Assembly: GCA_030407505.1 (NCBI GenBank)
Contig: JASDDH010000016.1
Span: forward strand, 1 to 64,000
Source of the DNA: Planococcus sp. APC 4015
GTDB lineage: Bacteria; Actinomycetota; Actinomycetes; Actinomycetales; Microbacteriaceae
Direction: 5' to 3'
Length of the DNA stretch: 64,000 bases
A model generated the notes under the pieces. The model made no database searches and was not told where the DNA came from. It saw nothing but the letters and a program-made list of their open reading frames with translations. This document shows positions 18,311 through 29,446 of the stretch, in pieces. Position numbers and translations under genes: made by a program. How positions within the stretch are numbered: position 1 is the first letter of the stretch; every line of letters begins with the position of its first letter.

Positions 18311-18344
18311 AAGAACGGCCCCTCCCGAAGGAGGGGCCGTTCTT
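18311..18344. terminator. Bidirectional intrinsic terminator
   Basis: A perfect 15-bp stem with a CGAA loop and A-rich/T-rich flanks lies between the convergent WXG100 and groEL genes. It can terminate transcription in both directions. Confidence 0.9.
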
Positions 18345-18370
18345 CTCGTTTCGCTGTCGCGAGGCGGGAC

Positions 18371-20053
<1,683 letters not shown>

Positions 20054-20082
20054 ATTCTGGCACTCGCCCTATGCGAGTGCAA
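20054..20082 (-). promoter_or_regulatory. groEL promoter
   Basis: On the minus strand TTGCAC (20082-20077), a 17-bp spacer and CAGAAT (20059-20054) form a sigma-A type promoter. It abuts the CIRCE, so HrcA would block the start site. Confidence 0.7.
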
Positions 20083-20114
20083 GCCGCGCGGAAGGATGTC
20101 GCCGCACACCACGA

Positions 20115-20138
20115 ACGGGACGCCTCTCGGCGTCCCGT
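20115..20138 (-). terminator. Terminator of the cspA-like gene
   Basis: A perfect 10-bp stem (20115-20124/20129-20138) with a 4-nt loop lies 29 bases after the cspA stop and before the groEL promoter on the same strand. There are only a few T residues after it, so it is a GC-hairpin terminator rather than a classic one. Confidence 0.65.
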
Positions 20139-20166
20139 CACGGGGTCGTGCAGCGGGCGGCGGCGG

Positions 20167-20367
20167 TCAGACGACCCGCACGGCCTCGGCCTGCGGGCCC
20201 TTCTGTCCGGTGCCGACCGTGAACTCGACCGCCTGGCCCTCTTCGAGGACCCGGAAGCCGGTCATGTCGATGTTCGAGTAGTGGACGAAGACGTCCTGAC
20301 CGTCCGAGACGGTGATGAAGCCGAAGCCCTTCTCGGCGTTGAACCATTTGACGGTGCCCTGTGCCAT
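20167..20367 (-). CDS. Cold-shock protein, CspA family
   Basis: A 66-residue single cold-shock domain: [20 protein letters not shown] with RNP1 GFGFI and RNP2 VFVHY. It binds single-stranded nucleic acid and acts as an RNA chaperone. AGGAG lies seven bases before the ATG at 20367, which is preferred over an in-frame ATG 30 bases upstream because all CspA proteins begin here. It is monocistronic, with its own terminator. Confidence 0.93.
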   Translation of the reverse strand: MAQGTVKWFNAEKGFGFITVSDGQDVFVHYSNIDMTGFRVLEEGQAVEFTVGTGQKGPQAEAVRVV

Positions 20368-20505
20368 GCGAATCTCCTGATGCTGCGGGGGGAACATTCG
20401 CCATGCTATTCACGCCGCGGCACGAGTCACCGCCCGAGCGATGTCTGTTGACACGGGCGCACCCAACTTTTTACCGCGCGGAAACACGCGGGCGTCGGAT
20501 GCCCG

Positions 20506-21081
20506 TCAGCCGGTCGCCGAGGGGCTCGGCGGGTTGGCCGTGCGGTCCAGTCCGATGACGATCGTGAGCAGCTTGGCCTCGGGGTCGTCGACCGGCTGGT
20601 AGACCTCGGTCATCTCGATCTCGGCGCCTCCGATGACCTCGGCGAGACCCTTGGCCGCCGCCTCGTCGGCTGCCGCGCCGTAGTAGATCGTCGTCGTCGG
20701 GAAGTCGGTGGTGCCGGCGCCGCTGGCGAGCACCGCGTCGGCCGACCATCCGGCGGCGACCACGGTGTCCTTCATCTGCGTCGCGAGGCCCTCTTCGGGA
20801 GTCGCGTTGAGGATGTTGACGCTGAACGTCGGGTCGACGACGGGAGCGACCTCGGCCGTCTGGGTGGGCGTGGGCTCGGGCGTCGGGAACAGCTCGATGC
20901 GCCCCTGGAGCATGAGGGTGCCGAAGATGCCCACGGCGATGAGGATGATCGTCGCGATCGCAGCCCACAGGAACACGACCCAGCCGCGCATGCGGGGGTT
21001 CTCGGCACGATGCGCCCCGACGCGCCCCACTTCTGACGGGATGTCGTCGAAGCGATCCCGGGGGGAGGTCGTTTTCGGCAC
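20506..21081 (-). CDS. Membrane-anchored LytR C-terminal-domain protein
   Basis: A 191-residue protein with a cytoplasmic N-terminus, one TM helix (about 33-57), a Pro/Thr linker and an extracellular LytR_C domain (about 85-175: FSVNILNATPEEGLATQMKD and onward). Such stand-alone LytR_C proteins belong to the cell envelope but have no known enzyme activity. The GTG at 21081 follows TAGCAT by six bases (leaderless). It may share a message with the DUF3263 gene 64 bases upstream. Confidence 0.85.
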   Translation of the reverse strand: MPKTTSPRDRFDDIPSEVGRVGAHRAENPRMRGWVVFLWAAIATIILIAVGIFGTLMLQGRIELFPTPEPTPTQTAEVAPVVDPTFSVNILNATPEEGLATQMKDTVVAAGWSADAVLASGAGTTDFPTTTIYYGAAADEAAAKGLAEVIGGAEIEMTEVYQPVDDPEAKLLTIVIGLDRTANPPSPSATG

Positions 21082-21145
21082 CCCCCGATGCTACCCGGCT
21101 CGACGATGCGGCCCCGGTGCGGCGCGCACCGCGCCGGCGAAGCGG

Positions 21146-21394
21146 TCAGAGGGCCGACGCCGCGCCGGTGAGCCGTGCCTGCTCGCGCGCCTCGCGCAGC
21201 CGACGCAGACGCTTGACGAGCATCGGATCGTAGGCCTGCGCCTCGGCCGTGTCGATGATGCGCCCGAGGAGCTGGTAGTACCGGGCCGGGGCGAGGCCGA
21301 GCTCGGCCCGGATCGCCTCTTCTTTCACACCCGCGTGACGACGCCACTCGGCCTCGAAGGCGAGGATCGCTCGGTCACGGTCGGTCAGAGGCAC
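21146..21394 (-). CDS. DUF3263 protein
   Basis: An 82-residue helical protein of the DUF3263 family (LTDRDRAILAFEAEWRRHAG, then LGLAPARYYQLLGRIID), found across actinobacteria and resembling a small helix-turn-helix DNA-binding protein. Function unknown. The GTG at 21394 follows TACCGT by six bases, a leaderless start. It lies just upstream of the LytR_C gene on the same strand, the common arrangement in this phylum. Confidence 0.88.
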   Translation of the reverse strand: MPLTDRDRAILAFEAEWRRHAGVKEEAIRAELGLAPARYYQLLGRIIDTAEAQAYDPMLVKRLRRLREAREQARLTGAASAL

Positions 21395-21398
21395 ATCT

Positions 21399-22373
21399 TC
21401 ACGGTAACGCCGAGCCCGCGCGCCACGTCACGGACGCGCCGAGGGGATCCACCGCCGCGAGCGGCACGCCGTCGCGACCGAGCACGAAGCCCTGCCACGA
21501 GTCCACGTCGATCGGCGGATGCCACGCGTCGTGCAGCCCCGGCGGGTCGATCGTGATCCACACGGCGTCGATCGCGCGCAGTCCGGCGAGCAGACGCTCG
21601 CGGCCGGCTCGGGGGATGTGGGGCAGCACGCCGGGGGTCGTGATGACGAGCGTCGACCCCGCCGGCGCCTGCGCCGCCGCCTCGCGCAGCACCCCGGGAT
21701 CGGAGCCGTCGCCTCGGATCAGCAGCGGCGGGTCGGCCGCGACCACATCGAGCGCGGCGTCGATGCGCTCGGCTCGCCCCGCTTCGCCGGGCCACACCAG
21801 CGAGGTGAGGAACAGGCGGTCCGTCGGGTCGGCGGCATCCAGCGGCTCGAGATCGATGCCCGCCCGCCAGACGATGTCGGGCATCCGCAGCACCGGCGCA
21901 CCCTGCAGGTCGCAGGTCAGCACGACAGCAGACTCCCCCGCCGCCGGATCGAGGTCGGGCCCGCCGCGATAGCGGTAGGAGTAGCGATCGGGGTAGAGGC
22001 AGAGTCCGGCGCTCGCGCCGATCTCGAGCAGGGCGATCGGCCCGTCGATCGTCGAGAGAGCGGGCAGCAGCGCGGCGCAGCGCAGCGGCTCGTTGGTCTG
22101 CAGGCGGCGACGGGATGCCTCGGCCACGACCTCGTCGGCATGGGCGGCCAGCCACACGGCCCAGTCTGGGTAGCCGGCCTCGGGCGCGCCGAGGAGACGC
22201 GTGACGGCGAAGACGAGCGGAGGCTGCCGACTCGTCTCGGGGATGCGCGCGAGCACGGCGGCGGCATCGGGATCACCGGCGACACCCGCGGCCCACTGTT
22301 CGTACAGCGCCGATCTCCCCCGTGCTTCGACGGCGAACCGCGCGTAGCGGGTGGCGACGGCATCCGGATCCAT
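21399..22373 (-). CDS. DUF2332 family protein
   Basis: A 324-residue protein of the DUF2332 family. Motifs include FAVTRLLGAPEAGYPDW, ETNEPLRCAALLP-like QTNEPLRCAALLPAL, and LLEIGASAGLCLYPDRYSY, a glycine-rich strand-loop like that of methyltransferases, though no substrate is known. The ATG at 22373 fits the family start (MDPDAVATRYARFA); an open frame continues upstream into the promoter region of msrB. Ends four bases before the DUF3263 start region. Confidence 0.85.
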   Translation of the reverse strand: MDPDAVATRYARFAVEARGRSALYEQWAAGVAGDPDAAAVLARIPETSRQPPLVFAVTRLLGAPEAGYPDWAVWLAAHADEVVAEASRRRLQTNEPLRCAALLPALSTIDGPIALLEIGASAGLCLYPDRYSYRYRGGPDLDPAAGESAVVLTCDLQGAPVLRMPDIVWRAGIDLEPLDAADPTDRLFLTSLVWPGEAGRAERIDAALDVVAADPPLLIRGDGSDPGVLREAAAQAPAGSTLVITTPGVLPHIPRAGRERLLAGLRAIDAVWITIDPPGLHDAWHPPIDVDSWQGFVLGRDGVPLAAVDPLGASVTWRAGSALP

Positions 22374-22443
22374 GGGTTCATTCTCCCGGCAGACGTCGGG
22401 CATCGGCGGAGCGCGACTCCCGGCACTGCGGTTGAATAGAGGC

Positions 22444-22851
22444 ATGACGTACGCGGTGGACAAGAGCGATGACCAGTGGCGCGAAGAACTGAGCCCCGAG
22501 CAGTACGCGGTGCTGCGCGAAGCCGGCACCGAGCGTGCCTGGACGGGCGAGCTGCTCGATGAGAGCCGTGCAGGCCTGTACACGTGCGCCGCGTGCCACA
22601 CCGAGCTGTTCAAGAGCGGCACCAAATTCGACTCGCACTGCGGCTGGCCGAGCTTCTACGAGTCGATCCGCCCCGAGGCCGTCGAGCTCATCGAGGACGA
22701 CAGCCACGGGATGCTGCGCACCGAGGTGCGATGCGCGGCGTGCGGCTCGCACCTGGGGCACGTGTTCCCCGACGGTTTCGGCACGCCCACGGGCGACCGG
22801 TACTGCATGAACTCGCTGTCGCTGGACTTCACTCCCGACGGTGACGCGTGA
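22444..22851 (+). CDS. msrB: Peptide-methionine (R)-S-oxide reductase MsrB
   Basis: A 135-residue enzyme that reduces methionine-R-sulfoxide in proteins. Zinc cysteines C48, C51, C97 and C100 are present, together with the catalytic C121 in DRYCMNSLSLDF and the HCGWPSF motif. Length matches stand-alone MsrB. Its stop overlaps the GTG of the nitroreductase-like gene (GTGA), so the two are translationally coupled, linking two redox enzymes. Confidence 0.95.
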   Translation: MTYAVDKSDDQWREELSPEQYAVLREAGTERAWTGELLDESRAGLYTCAACHTELFKSGTKFDSHCGWPSFYESIRPEAVELIEDDSHGMLRTEVRCAACGSHLGHVFPDGFGTPTGDRYCMNSLSLDFTPDGDA

Positions 22852-23396
22852 CCTCTGCGCTGGAGGCGGTGCTCGAGCGCCGCTCGATGTCGAAGGTCAC
22901 CGATGAGGCACCGACCCACGACGAGCTGCTGACGCTCGTCTCGGCTGCCGGACGCGTCGCCGACCATTCCTCGCTGCGGCCGTGGCGCATCATCGAGCTG
23001 CGCGGCGATGACCGCCTGCGTCTCGCGAAGGCGATCGCCAAGGCCGAGGGCGACAAGAAGCCGTCGTCCAAGCCGCTGCGCGCCCCGCTGCTGCTGGCGG
23101 TCGTGGCGAGCTACCGCAAGAGCAAGGTTCCCGAGTGGGAGCAGGAGGCCGTCGCCTCCGGCGTCGCGCACGTGCTGAGCCTTCTGCTCGATGAGGCCGG
23201 TTGGGGCGTCTTCTGGCGAACCGGCAGCCACACGCGCGCCAAGGCGGTGGCCAAGGCCCACGGCCTCGGCAAGGACGAAGTGCTGCTCGGCTGGCTCTAC
23301 GTCGGCGGCAAGCCCCCGCGCACCCGCCCGAGCAGGCGGCGAACAGTGGATGCCCGGCACCACGTCTCGCGCATGCCCAAGCCCAAGAAGGTCTAG
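22848..23396 (+). CDS. Nitroreductase-family protein
   Basis: A 182-residue protein of the FMN-dependent nitroreductase fold: ALEAVLERRSMSKV at the N-terminus, ADHSSLRPWRIIELRG in the middle, and GWGVFWRTGSHTR with LLGWLYVGGKP near the end. It is short for the family and has a basic C-terminal tail (RPSRRRTVDARHHVSRMPKPKKV, given in part). The substrate is unknown. GTG start overlapping msrB. Its stop overlaps the stop of the convergent transporter in a shared CTAG. Confidence 0.85.
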   Translation: MTSALEAVLERRSMSKVTDEAPTHDELLTLVSAAGRVADHSSLRPWRIIELRGDDRLRLAKAIAKAEGDKKPSSKPLRAPLLLAVVASYRKSKVPEWEQEAVASGVAHVLSLLLDEAGWGVFWRTGSHTRAKAVAKAHGLGKDEVLLGWLYVGGKPPRTRPSRRRTVDARHHVSRMPKPKKV

Positions 23397-24358
23397 CGGC
23401 GTCGTCGCAGACGGTGCCACGGTGCCGCTGCGACGATCACCGAGGTGAGCGCGACGCCGACTATGAGGCTCTCCTGCAGGATGCCGGGGCTCGCCGCCGC
23501 CGGCCACAGCGCGTCGAGCAGAACCGACGTCAGCAGCTGCCCGACGACCGCGCCCAGCCCGAGCAGGAGCACACCCGTCTGCGCGACGATCGCGGCCGAC
23601 AGGAAGATGTAGACGACGCCGATCGCTCCGCCGAGGTAGACCCAGGGCTCGGCGGGCAGCGCCTCGGGCGCGCCCACGATCGCCGTGTGCAGGGCGGCGG
23701 CGACGACCAGCAGCACGGTGCCGCCGACGAAGTTCACGAACGTCGCGGTCAGCGGCGTGCCGACCTTCTGACGCAGGCGTCCGTTCGTCGCCTGCTGCCA
23801 CGCGATGCCGACACCGGCGAGGAACGGCAGCACGAGCATCCAGATCGGGATGCCGCGCACCCCGTCGCCGAGCAGCGCCAGCGTCACGGCGCCGAGCGCC
23901 AGCGCCCCGCCGACCAGGCGCGGAACGGTCACAGCCACGACGCCGGCGGGCCCGTAGCCGACGCGGTCGAGCACCAGGCCGTTGACCGTCTGGCCCGCGA
24001 CGACGCCGACGGTGAAGAGCGAGACGCCGATGATCGCGACGGCGAGACCCTGCGTGGCGACGGTGAGGGCGCCCGCGGCGCCGCCGGCCAGCATCCACCA
24101 CGGGATGGTGCGCCCCCGGATGCCGCGGACCAGCGCGAGGAAACCCCGCCGCCCCGAGGGGATCACGAGCGAGAGCACGACGAGGATGACCAGGCCCGAG
24201 CCGAACGAGATCGCGGCGGCGACGAAGCCGTCGTCGAGGCGGGCGCCGAGCACGCCGTTGACGCGGGCCTGCGCCGCGGTGAGGATGCCCACGAGCACCG
24301 CGGCGGACAGGGCGATCCAGGTCGGCAGGCGCGGGATGTCTCGCTGCGCTACCGTCAC
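23393..24358 (-). CDS. DMT transporter of the YdcZ/DUF606 type
   Basis: A 321-residue membrane protein with about ten helices in two homologous halves, each beginning with the AAQARVNGVLG/AWQQATNGRLRQ-type pattern of the YdcZ family. Transport substrate unknown. The GTG at 24358 follows TACAGT by six bases, and the divergent lipoprotein gene has TACGGT at the same distance, giving back-to-back leaderless promoters only 43 bases apart. Confidence 0.88.
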   Translation of the reverse strand: MTVAQRDIPRLPTWIALSAAVLVGILTAAQARVNGVLGARLDDGFVAAAISFGSGLVILVVLSLVIPSGRRGFLALVRGIRGRTIPWWMLAGGAAGALTVATQGLAVAIIGVSLFTVGVVAGQTVNGLVLDRVGYGPAGVVAVTVPRLVGGALALGAVTLALLGDGVRGIPIWMLVLPFLAGVGIAWQQATNGRLRQKVGTPLTATFVNFVGGTVLLVVAAALHTAIVGAPEALPAEPWVYLGGAIGVVYIFLSAAIVAQTGVLLLGLGAVVGQLLTSVLLDALWPAAASPGILQESLIVGVALTSVIVAAAPWHRLRRRR

Positions 24359-24401
24359 CTGCCGACTGTAGCCGGTCGGCGTCGTCGGCTACGGTGTGGG
24401 C

Positions 24402-25253
24402 ATGCGCGCGCTCCCGGCAGGCCTTGCCCTCGTCGCCGCCGGAGTGATGCTCGCGGGGTGTGCCGCCGCCATCGAGCCCATCGCGTCCTCGCCCGCGGCA
24501 TCCGTCCCCTCGCCTACGGCAGAAGTCGCGGACCAAGATCCCCTCGGACTGTTCGGCGACTGGAGCATCATCGAGGCGATGGGCGAAGAGCCCGGCACCG
24601 TCGTGCGCATCGGTGCGACGGAACTCGAGATCTGGCGTCCCTGCGGCGACGTGCTCGGATCGTGGGTCGCCGATGGCGCGCAGCTGCGCGCCGTCGCGTC
24701 AGGCTACTCGCAGACCTGTAATCCGCTGCCGCCCGTGACATGGCTCGATGACGCGGCGTCCTACGAGCTCGCGGGTGAGCGCCTGACCCTGCGTTCGGAC
24801 GACGGACGCGTCCTGGCTGTCCTCGTCGCGGAGGCAGCGGTCCTGCCCGCGGGTCGTGTGCCGTTGCAGCAGTTCTCCACCGCGATCGACGACCGTGCAC
24901 GCGACCATTTCGCCGGGGTCATGTCGTGGCCGGCCGGACTGGAGCCGGCCGATGCCGCCGATCTCTTGGGCAGATGGGTCCCGCGAGGCGAGTACACAAC
25001 CGACCCGCACGTCGTGTTCTCCGAGAGCGGGCGATGGTCGGGCACGGACGGGTGCAACGGCGGAGGCGGTCGCTGGATCCTCTCGTCCGACGGATCGTTC
25101 GACAGCACGAGTGGCGCGATGTTCCTCCGGGGCTGCAACGGCGCCCAGGTGCCCACGTGGATCATGATGGCCCGCGGCGCAGGCATGGACGGCGACGAGC
25201 TCGTGATGCTCGACCTCGAGGGCGACGAACTCGGTCGCCTCGAGCGCCCGTGA
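24402..25253 (+). CDS. META-domain lipoprotein
   Basis: A 283-residue exported lipoprotein. The signal peptide ends in the lipobox LAGC with lipidated C20, then comes a Ser/Pro linker. The first part (48-150) is a lipocalin-like META-type fold, and the second (190-283) carries the META motif GRWSGTDGCNGGGGRW. META proteins include HslJ, linked to heat and novobiocin tolerance in E. coli; the role here is unknown. The ATG at 24402 is chosen over a GTG two codons earlier because TACGGT lies six bases before it. Confidence 0.85.
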   Translation: MRALPAGLALVAAGVMLAGCAAAIEPIASSPAASVPSPTAEVADQDPLGLFGDWSIIEAMGEEPGTVVRIGATELEIWRPCGDVLGSWVADGAQLRAVASGYSQTCNPLPPVTWLDDAASYELAGERLTLRSDDGRVLAVLVAEAAVLPAGRVPLQQFSTAIDDRARDHFAGVMSWPAGLEPADAADLLGRWVPRGEYTTDPHVVFSESGRWSGTDGCNGGGGRWILSSDGSFDSTSGAMFLRGCNGAQVPTWIMMARGAGMDGDELVMLDLEGDELGRLERP

Positions 25254-25271
25254 CGACGAGATGCCCCACAG

Positions 25272-25344
25272 TGCCGGCTACAGGACTTGAACCTGCAACC
25301 CCCTAATTACAAGTTAGGTGCGCTACCAATTGCGCCAAGCCGGC
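25272..25344 (-). tRNA. tRNA-Thr (anticodon TGT)
   Basis: A 73-nt cloverleaf: acceptor GCCGGCT/AGCCGGC, D arm GCGC-AATTGGTA-GCGC, anticodon stem CCTAA/TTAGG with loop CTTGTAA, and T arm with GGTTCAAGTCC. The anticodon TGT reads ACA and, by wobble, other Thr codons. Discriminator A; no CCA is encoded. It lies 33 bases downstream of the DsbA-like gene on the same strand. Confidence 0.97.
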
Positions 25345-25376
25345 GAAGCGCCCAGTCTACCGACAGGCGCCGCGGG

Positions 25377-26342
25377 TCACGGAGTCGCGGTGGGCGTGGG
25401 CGTGGGTGTCGGCGACGGAGATTCGTCGTAGTACGCCTCGCTGGCGACCGTGAGCACGAACTGCGCGAACTCCTTGGGGTCGTTCAGCGCGCCGACGTAC
25501 GGCGTGCCGTTGACCAGCACCATCGGCGCGCTGGTGAGGGCGACGCCATCGGTCGAGGGCAGGCCCTGGAGCGCCCGCTCGGTGGCGGCCTTCGCCCAGG
25601 CGGCGAATGCCTCGTCTTCGATGCAGGCGCGCACGACCTTGGGCGACTCGACGCCGCGCGCCTGCGCGATGTCGGCGAGTTCGACGTCGGAGAACCCGTC
25701 GGAGTCGACGGCGGGCTGCTTCTCGAGCAGCGCGTGCGTGAAGGAGAACAGGGCGTCGGGCGAATGCGTCGCGACGCACGCTGCGGCGCTGGCGGCGCGC
25801 AGTGAGTACTTCGTGCCGTTCGACTTGGCGGTCAGCATCGCGACGGGATAGTACGACAGCGTCGCGGCGTCTTCGCTGACCCACTTCGACAGCTGCTGCG
25901 CGTTCGCGAGCTGGAAGTCCCGCGAGCCGGTCGAGAGGTAGTCGACGTACATGCGGATGTCGACGACGGGCCGCTCCGTCGAGGTCGGGGTCGGCTCGGG
26001 CGTGGCCTCTGCCGTGGCCTGCTCGTCAGCGGCCTCGGGGGTGGGTGTGGGCTCGGCGGATGCCATCGATCCGCTGCCGGTGTCGGGGAGCCCGGTGGCC
26101 GCGGTGACGGCGAAGCCGTCGTCGGTGACGTTGGCGGGACTCAGCATCGGCTGGGTGGCGGCCGACGAGACGACCCACGTGACGACGACGGCCACGACGG
26201 CGACGACCGCGACGACGGATGCCGTGACGGAGGCCACGCGGAGGCGGCGGGAACGGGTCTGGCGCGCCTGCACCTGCTGCGCCTTCTCGCGCACGGCATC
26301 ACGCCGATCGCTCGGGGCGTTCGATGACTCGTCGCTGGACAT
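25377..26342 (-). CDS. Membrane-anchored DsbA-like thioredoxin-fold protein without CXXC
   Basis: A 321-residue protein. Charged N-terminus, one TM helix (about 36-60), a long Ala/Thr/Pro/Glu linker (65-125) and an extracellular DsbA-type domain (128-305). Where relatives have the F-x-C-P-x-C active site, this one reads DYLSTGSRDF (134-143), with no cysteine; the cis-Pro loop TSAPMVLVNGTPY remains. It therefore cannot be an ordinary thiol oxidase and may be a chaperone or binding protein. It ends in a PTPTPTPTATP tail. The ATG at 26342 opens the TM-containing form. Confidence 0.8.
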   Translation of the reverse strand: MSSDESSNAPSDRRDAVREKAQQVQARQTRSRRLRVASVTASVVAVVAVVAVVVTWVVSSAATQPMLSPANVTDDGFAVTAATGLPDTGSGSMASAEPTPTPEAADEQATAEATPEPTPTSTERPVVDIRMYVDYLSTGSRDFQLANAQQLSKWVSEDAATLSYYPVAMLTAKSNGTKYSLRAASAAACVATHSPDALFSFTHALLEKQPAVDSDGFSDVELADIAQARGVESPKVVRACIEDEAFAAWAKAATERALQGLPSTDGVALTSAPMVLVNGTPYVGALNDPKEFAQFVLTVASEAYYDESPSPTPTPTPTATP

Positions 26343-26621
26343 GGGACCTCTCGGGACGTGATGCCGGGAACCGGCCGGGGCCCTGCACCACGCCCGGAAA
26401 AGATCCGGACGGCGGGCCGAGGACGATGCTAACCAGCGAGGCTGGGAAATGACCAGACGGAGCATGCGCAACGGCCGGGATCGCGGGCGCGGATTCCCAG
26501 CATCCGGAGCATGCCCGCGTGGCATACTGGGACGGCGTCCAACGACGGACGTGCGGGTAGCCCCGCTCATTCCTCACTACGGATCGTCCGGCACGTACCT
26601 GCCGGTGAAGGAGAAGAGAAC

Positions 26622-27725
<1,104 letters not shown>

Positions 27726-27738
27726 CCTGAGACACCTC

Positions 27739-27778
27739 GCGAAGGCGCGGGCGGGCGCACAGCCCCCCGCGCCTTCGC
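27739..27778 (+). terminator. GC-rich terminator-like hairpin after the msiK-type gene
   Basis: Perfect 13-bp arms (27739-27751 and 27766-27778) with a 14-nt loop stand 14 bases after the stop codon. There is no T tract, so it may be a GC-hairpin terminator or an mRNA-stabilising end. Confidence 0.6.
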
Positions 27779-27794
27779 GCTTCCTGGAGGACCC

Positions 27795-29102
27795 TTGCCC
27801 GACGCCTTGAGCATCACCGCCAGCTCCGTCGATCCTGCGCTGCTGTCGCTGCCGTGGTCGCTGCCGCTGGGTGAATGGCCCTCGAGCGACATCGTCTCGC
27901 TGCCGAAGGGTCTCTCCCGCCACCTCGTGCGCTTCTCGAGCGTCTCGGGCCGCGTCGTGGCGGTCAAGGAGACCACGGAGCAGATGGCCCGGCGCGAGTA
28001 CGACATGCTCGGCAACCTCGCTCGGCTCGACGCCCCGTGCGTGGACCGCTTCGCGGTGATCGCGGGCAGAACGGATGCCGCGGGCGAGCCCCTGCCTGCT
28101 GCGCTCGTCACCGCGCACCTCAAGTTCTCGCTCCCCTACCGCGCACTGTTCACGCAGGTGCTGCGGCCCGAGACCGCGACCCGACTCGTCGACGCCCTCG
28201 CCGCCCTGCTCGTGCGGCTGCACAACGTCGGCTTCTTCTGGGGCGACGTGTCACTGTCGAACACCCTCTTCCGACGGGATGCCGGCGCGTTCGCGGCCTA
28301 TCTCGTCGACGCCGAGACCGGCGAGCTGCACGAAGCGGGCCTCACCCGCGGCCAGCGCGAGCACGACCTCGACGTCGCGCGCACGAACATCGCCGGCGAG
28401 ATCATGGACCTCGAAGCCGGCGGGCGCCTCGAAGGCGGCGTGGACGCCGTCGCGATCGCCGACGGGATCATGGAGTCGTACCGGTCGCTGTGGGCCGCCC
28501 TCACCGACGCCGAGACCTTCGGTGCCTCCGAGTCCTGGCGCATCACCGAGCGTGTCCGGCGTCTCAACGACCTCGGCTTCGACATCGGAGAGATGTCGAT
28601 CGAGCAGGCACCCGACGGCAACCGGGTCTCTATCCAGCCGAAGGTGGTGGATGCCGGTCACCACCAGCGCCGCCTGATCCGTCTGACCGGACTCGACGTC
28701 GAGGAGAACCAGGCGCGGCGCCTGCTCAACGACATGGACGAGTTCCGCGTGCGCATCTCGCGCCTCGGCGACGACGAGGACATGGTGGCCCACGAATGGC
28801 TCACCCGCGTGTTCGAGCCCGTCGTCAAAGCGATCCCGTGGGATCTGCGCGCCAAGCTCGAACCCGCCGAGGTGTTCCACCAGGTGCTCGAACACCGCTG
28901 GTACATGTCGCAGGCGCTCGAGAAGTCCGCCCCGCTGGCCGAGGTGATCTCGAGCTACATCGACACCGTGTTGCGCCATCGCCGCGATGAGGCCACCGTC
29001 ATGGGCCCGCCCACCGAGACGATGGCGATCCCCGTCATCACGTCGCCGATCCCGCTAGACGACGACGAGGACGCCGGCGTCGACTGGCGTGATCTGGTCT
29101 GA
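27795..29102 (+). CDS. DUF4032 protein with a kinase-like N-terminal half
   Basis: A 435-residue cytoplasmic protein. Residues about 30-180 look like a degenerate lipopolysaccharide-kinase/aminoglycoside-phosphotransferase fold: VVAVKETTEQMARREYDML, then LLVRLHNVGFFWGDVSLSNTLF, where H-N and D correspond to the catalytic loop, then YLVDAETGEL. DUF4032 follows (about 230-400). Function unknown. The start is TTG at 27795 with GGAGG four bases upstream; the terminator-like hairpin before it suggests separate transcription from msiK. Confidence 0.8.
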   Translation: MPDALSITASSVDPALLSLPWSLPLGEWPSSDIVSLPKGLSRHLVRFSSVSGRVVAVKETTEQMARREYDMLGNLARLDAPCVDRFAVIAGRTDAAGEPLPAALVTAHLKFSLPYRALFTQVLRPETATRLVDALAALLVRLHNVGFFWGDVSLSNTLFRRDAGAFAAYLVDAETGELHEAGLTRGQREHDLDVARTNIAGEIMDLEAGGRLEGGVDAVAIADGIMESYRSLWAALTDAETFGASESWRITERVRRLNDLGFDIGEMSIEQAPDGNRVSIQPKVVDAGHHQRRLIRLTGLDVEENQARRLLNDMDEFRVRISRLGDDEDMVAHEWLTRVFEPVVKAIPWDLRAKLEPAEVFHQVLEHRWYMSQALEKSAPLAEVISSYIDTVLRHRRDEATVMGPPTETMAIPVITSPIPLDDDEDAGVDWRDLV

Positions 29103-29128
29103 GCCGACCCAATCCCCGAGGAGACGAC

Positions 29129-29443
29129 GTGATCCTGCACCTGGTCACATTCCGATTCACCGACGACGTCACCGAGTCCGATGTGGCTGCCCTCACCGAG
29201 GCGCTCACGACGATGGCGACGCGCGTCGACTCGCTGCGGTCATATGTCGCGGGCGCCAATCTGCACATCCGGCCCGGAGCCGACTACGCGGTCGCCGCGA
29301 TCGTCGATGATGCGGCGGGACTCGAGGCGTACCTCGACCACCCCGAGCACACCGGCGTATACGAACGTCTGCTCGGCCGCATGGTCGCCGAGCGCTCCGC
29401 CGCACAGCTGCCGCTGGCGGCGGGCGCCCTCACGAAGGGGTGA
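29129..29443 (+). CDS. Dabb (stress-responsive A/B barrel) protein
   Basis: A 104-residue Dabb-domain protein (MILHLVTFRFTDDVTES, then DYAVAAIVDDAAGLEAYLDHPEH). Dimers form an alpha-beta barrel; bacterial members include enzymes and small-molecule binders, and none can be assigned here. It lies 26 bases after the DUF4032 gene with GAGGAGACG before the ATG, so probably co-transcribed. Confidence 0.88.
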   Translation: MILHLVTFRFTDDVTESDVAALTEALTTMATRVDSLRSYVAGANLHIRPGADYAVAAIVDDAAGLEAYLDHPEHTGVYERLLGRMVAERSAAQLPLAAGALTKG

Positions 29444-29446
29444 CGC

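Noticed and set aside
26343..26621. A gene in the gap between the DsbA-like and msiK genes
   Set aside because: Frames on both strands have poor codon use and no ribosome-binding site; it is a divergent promoter region.
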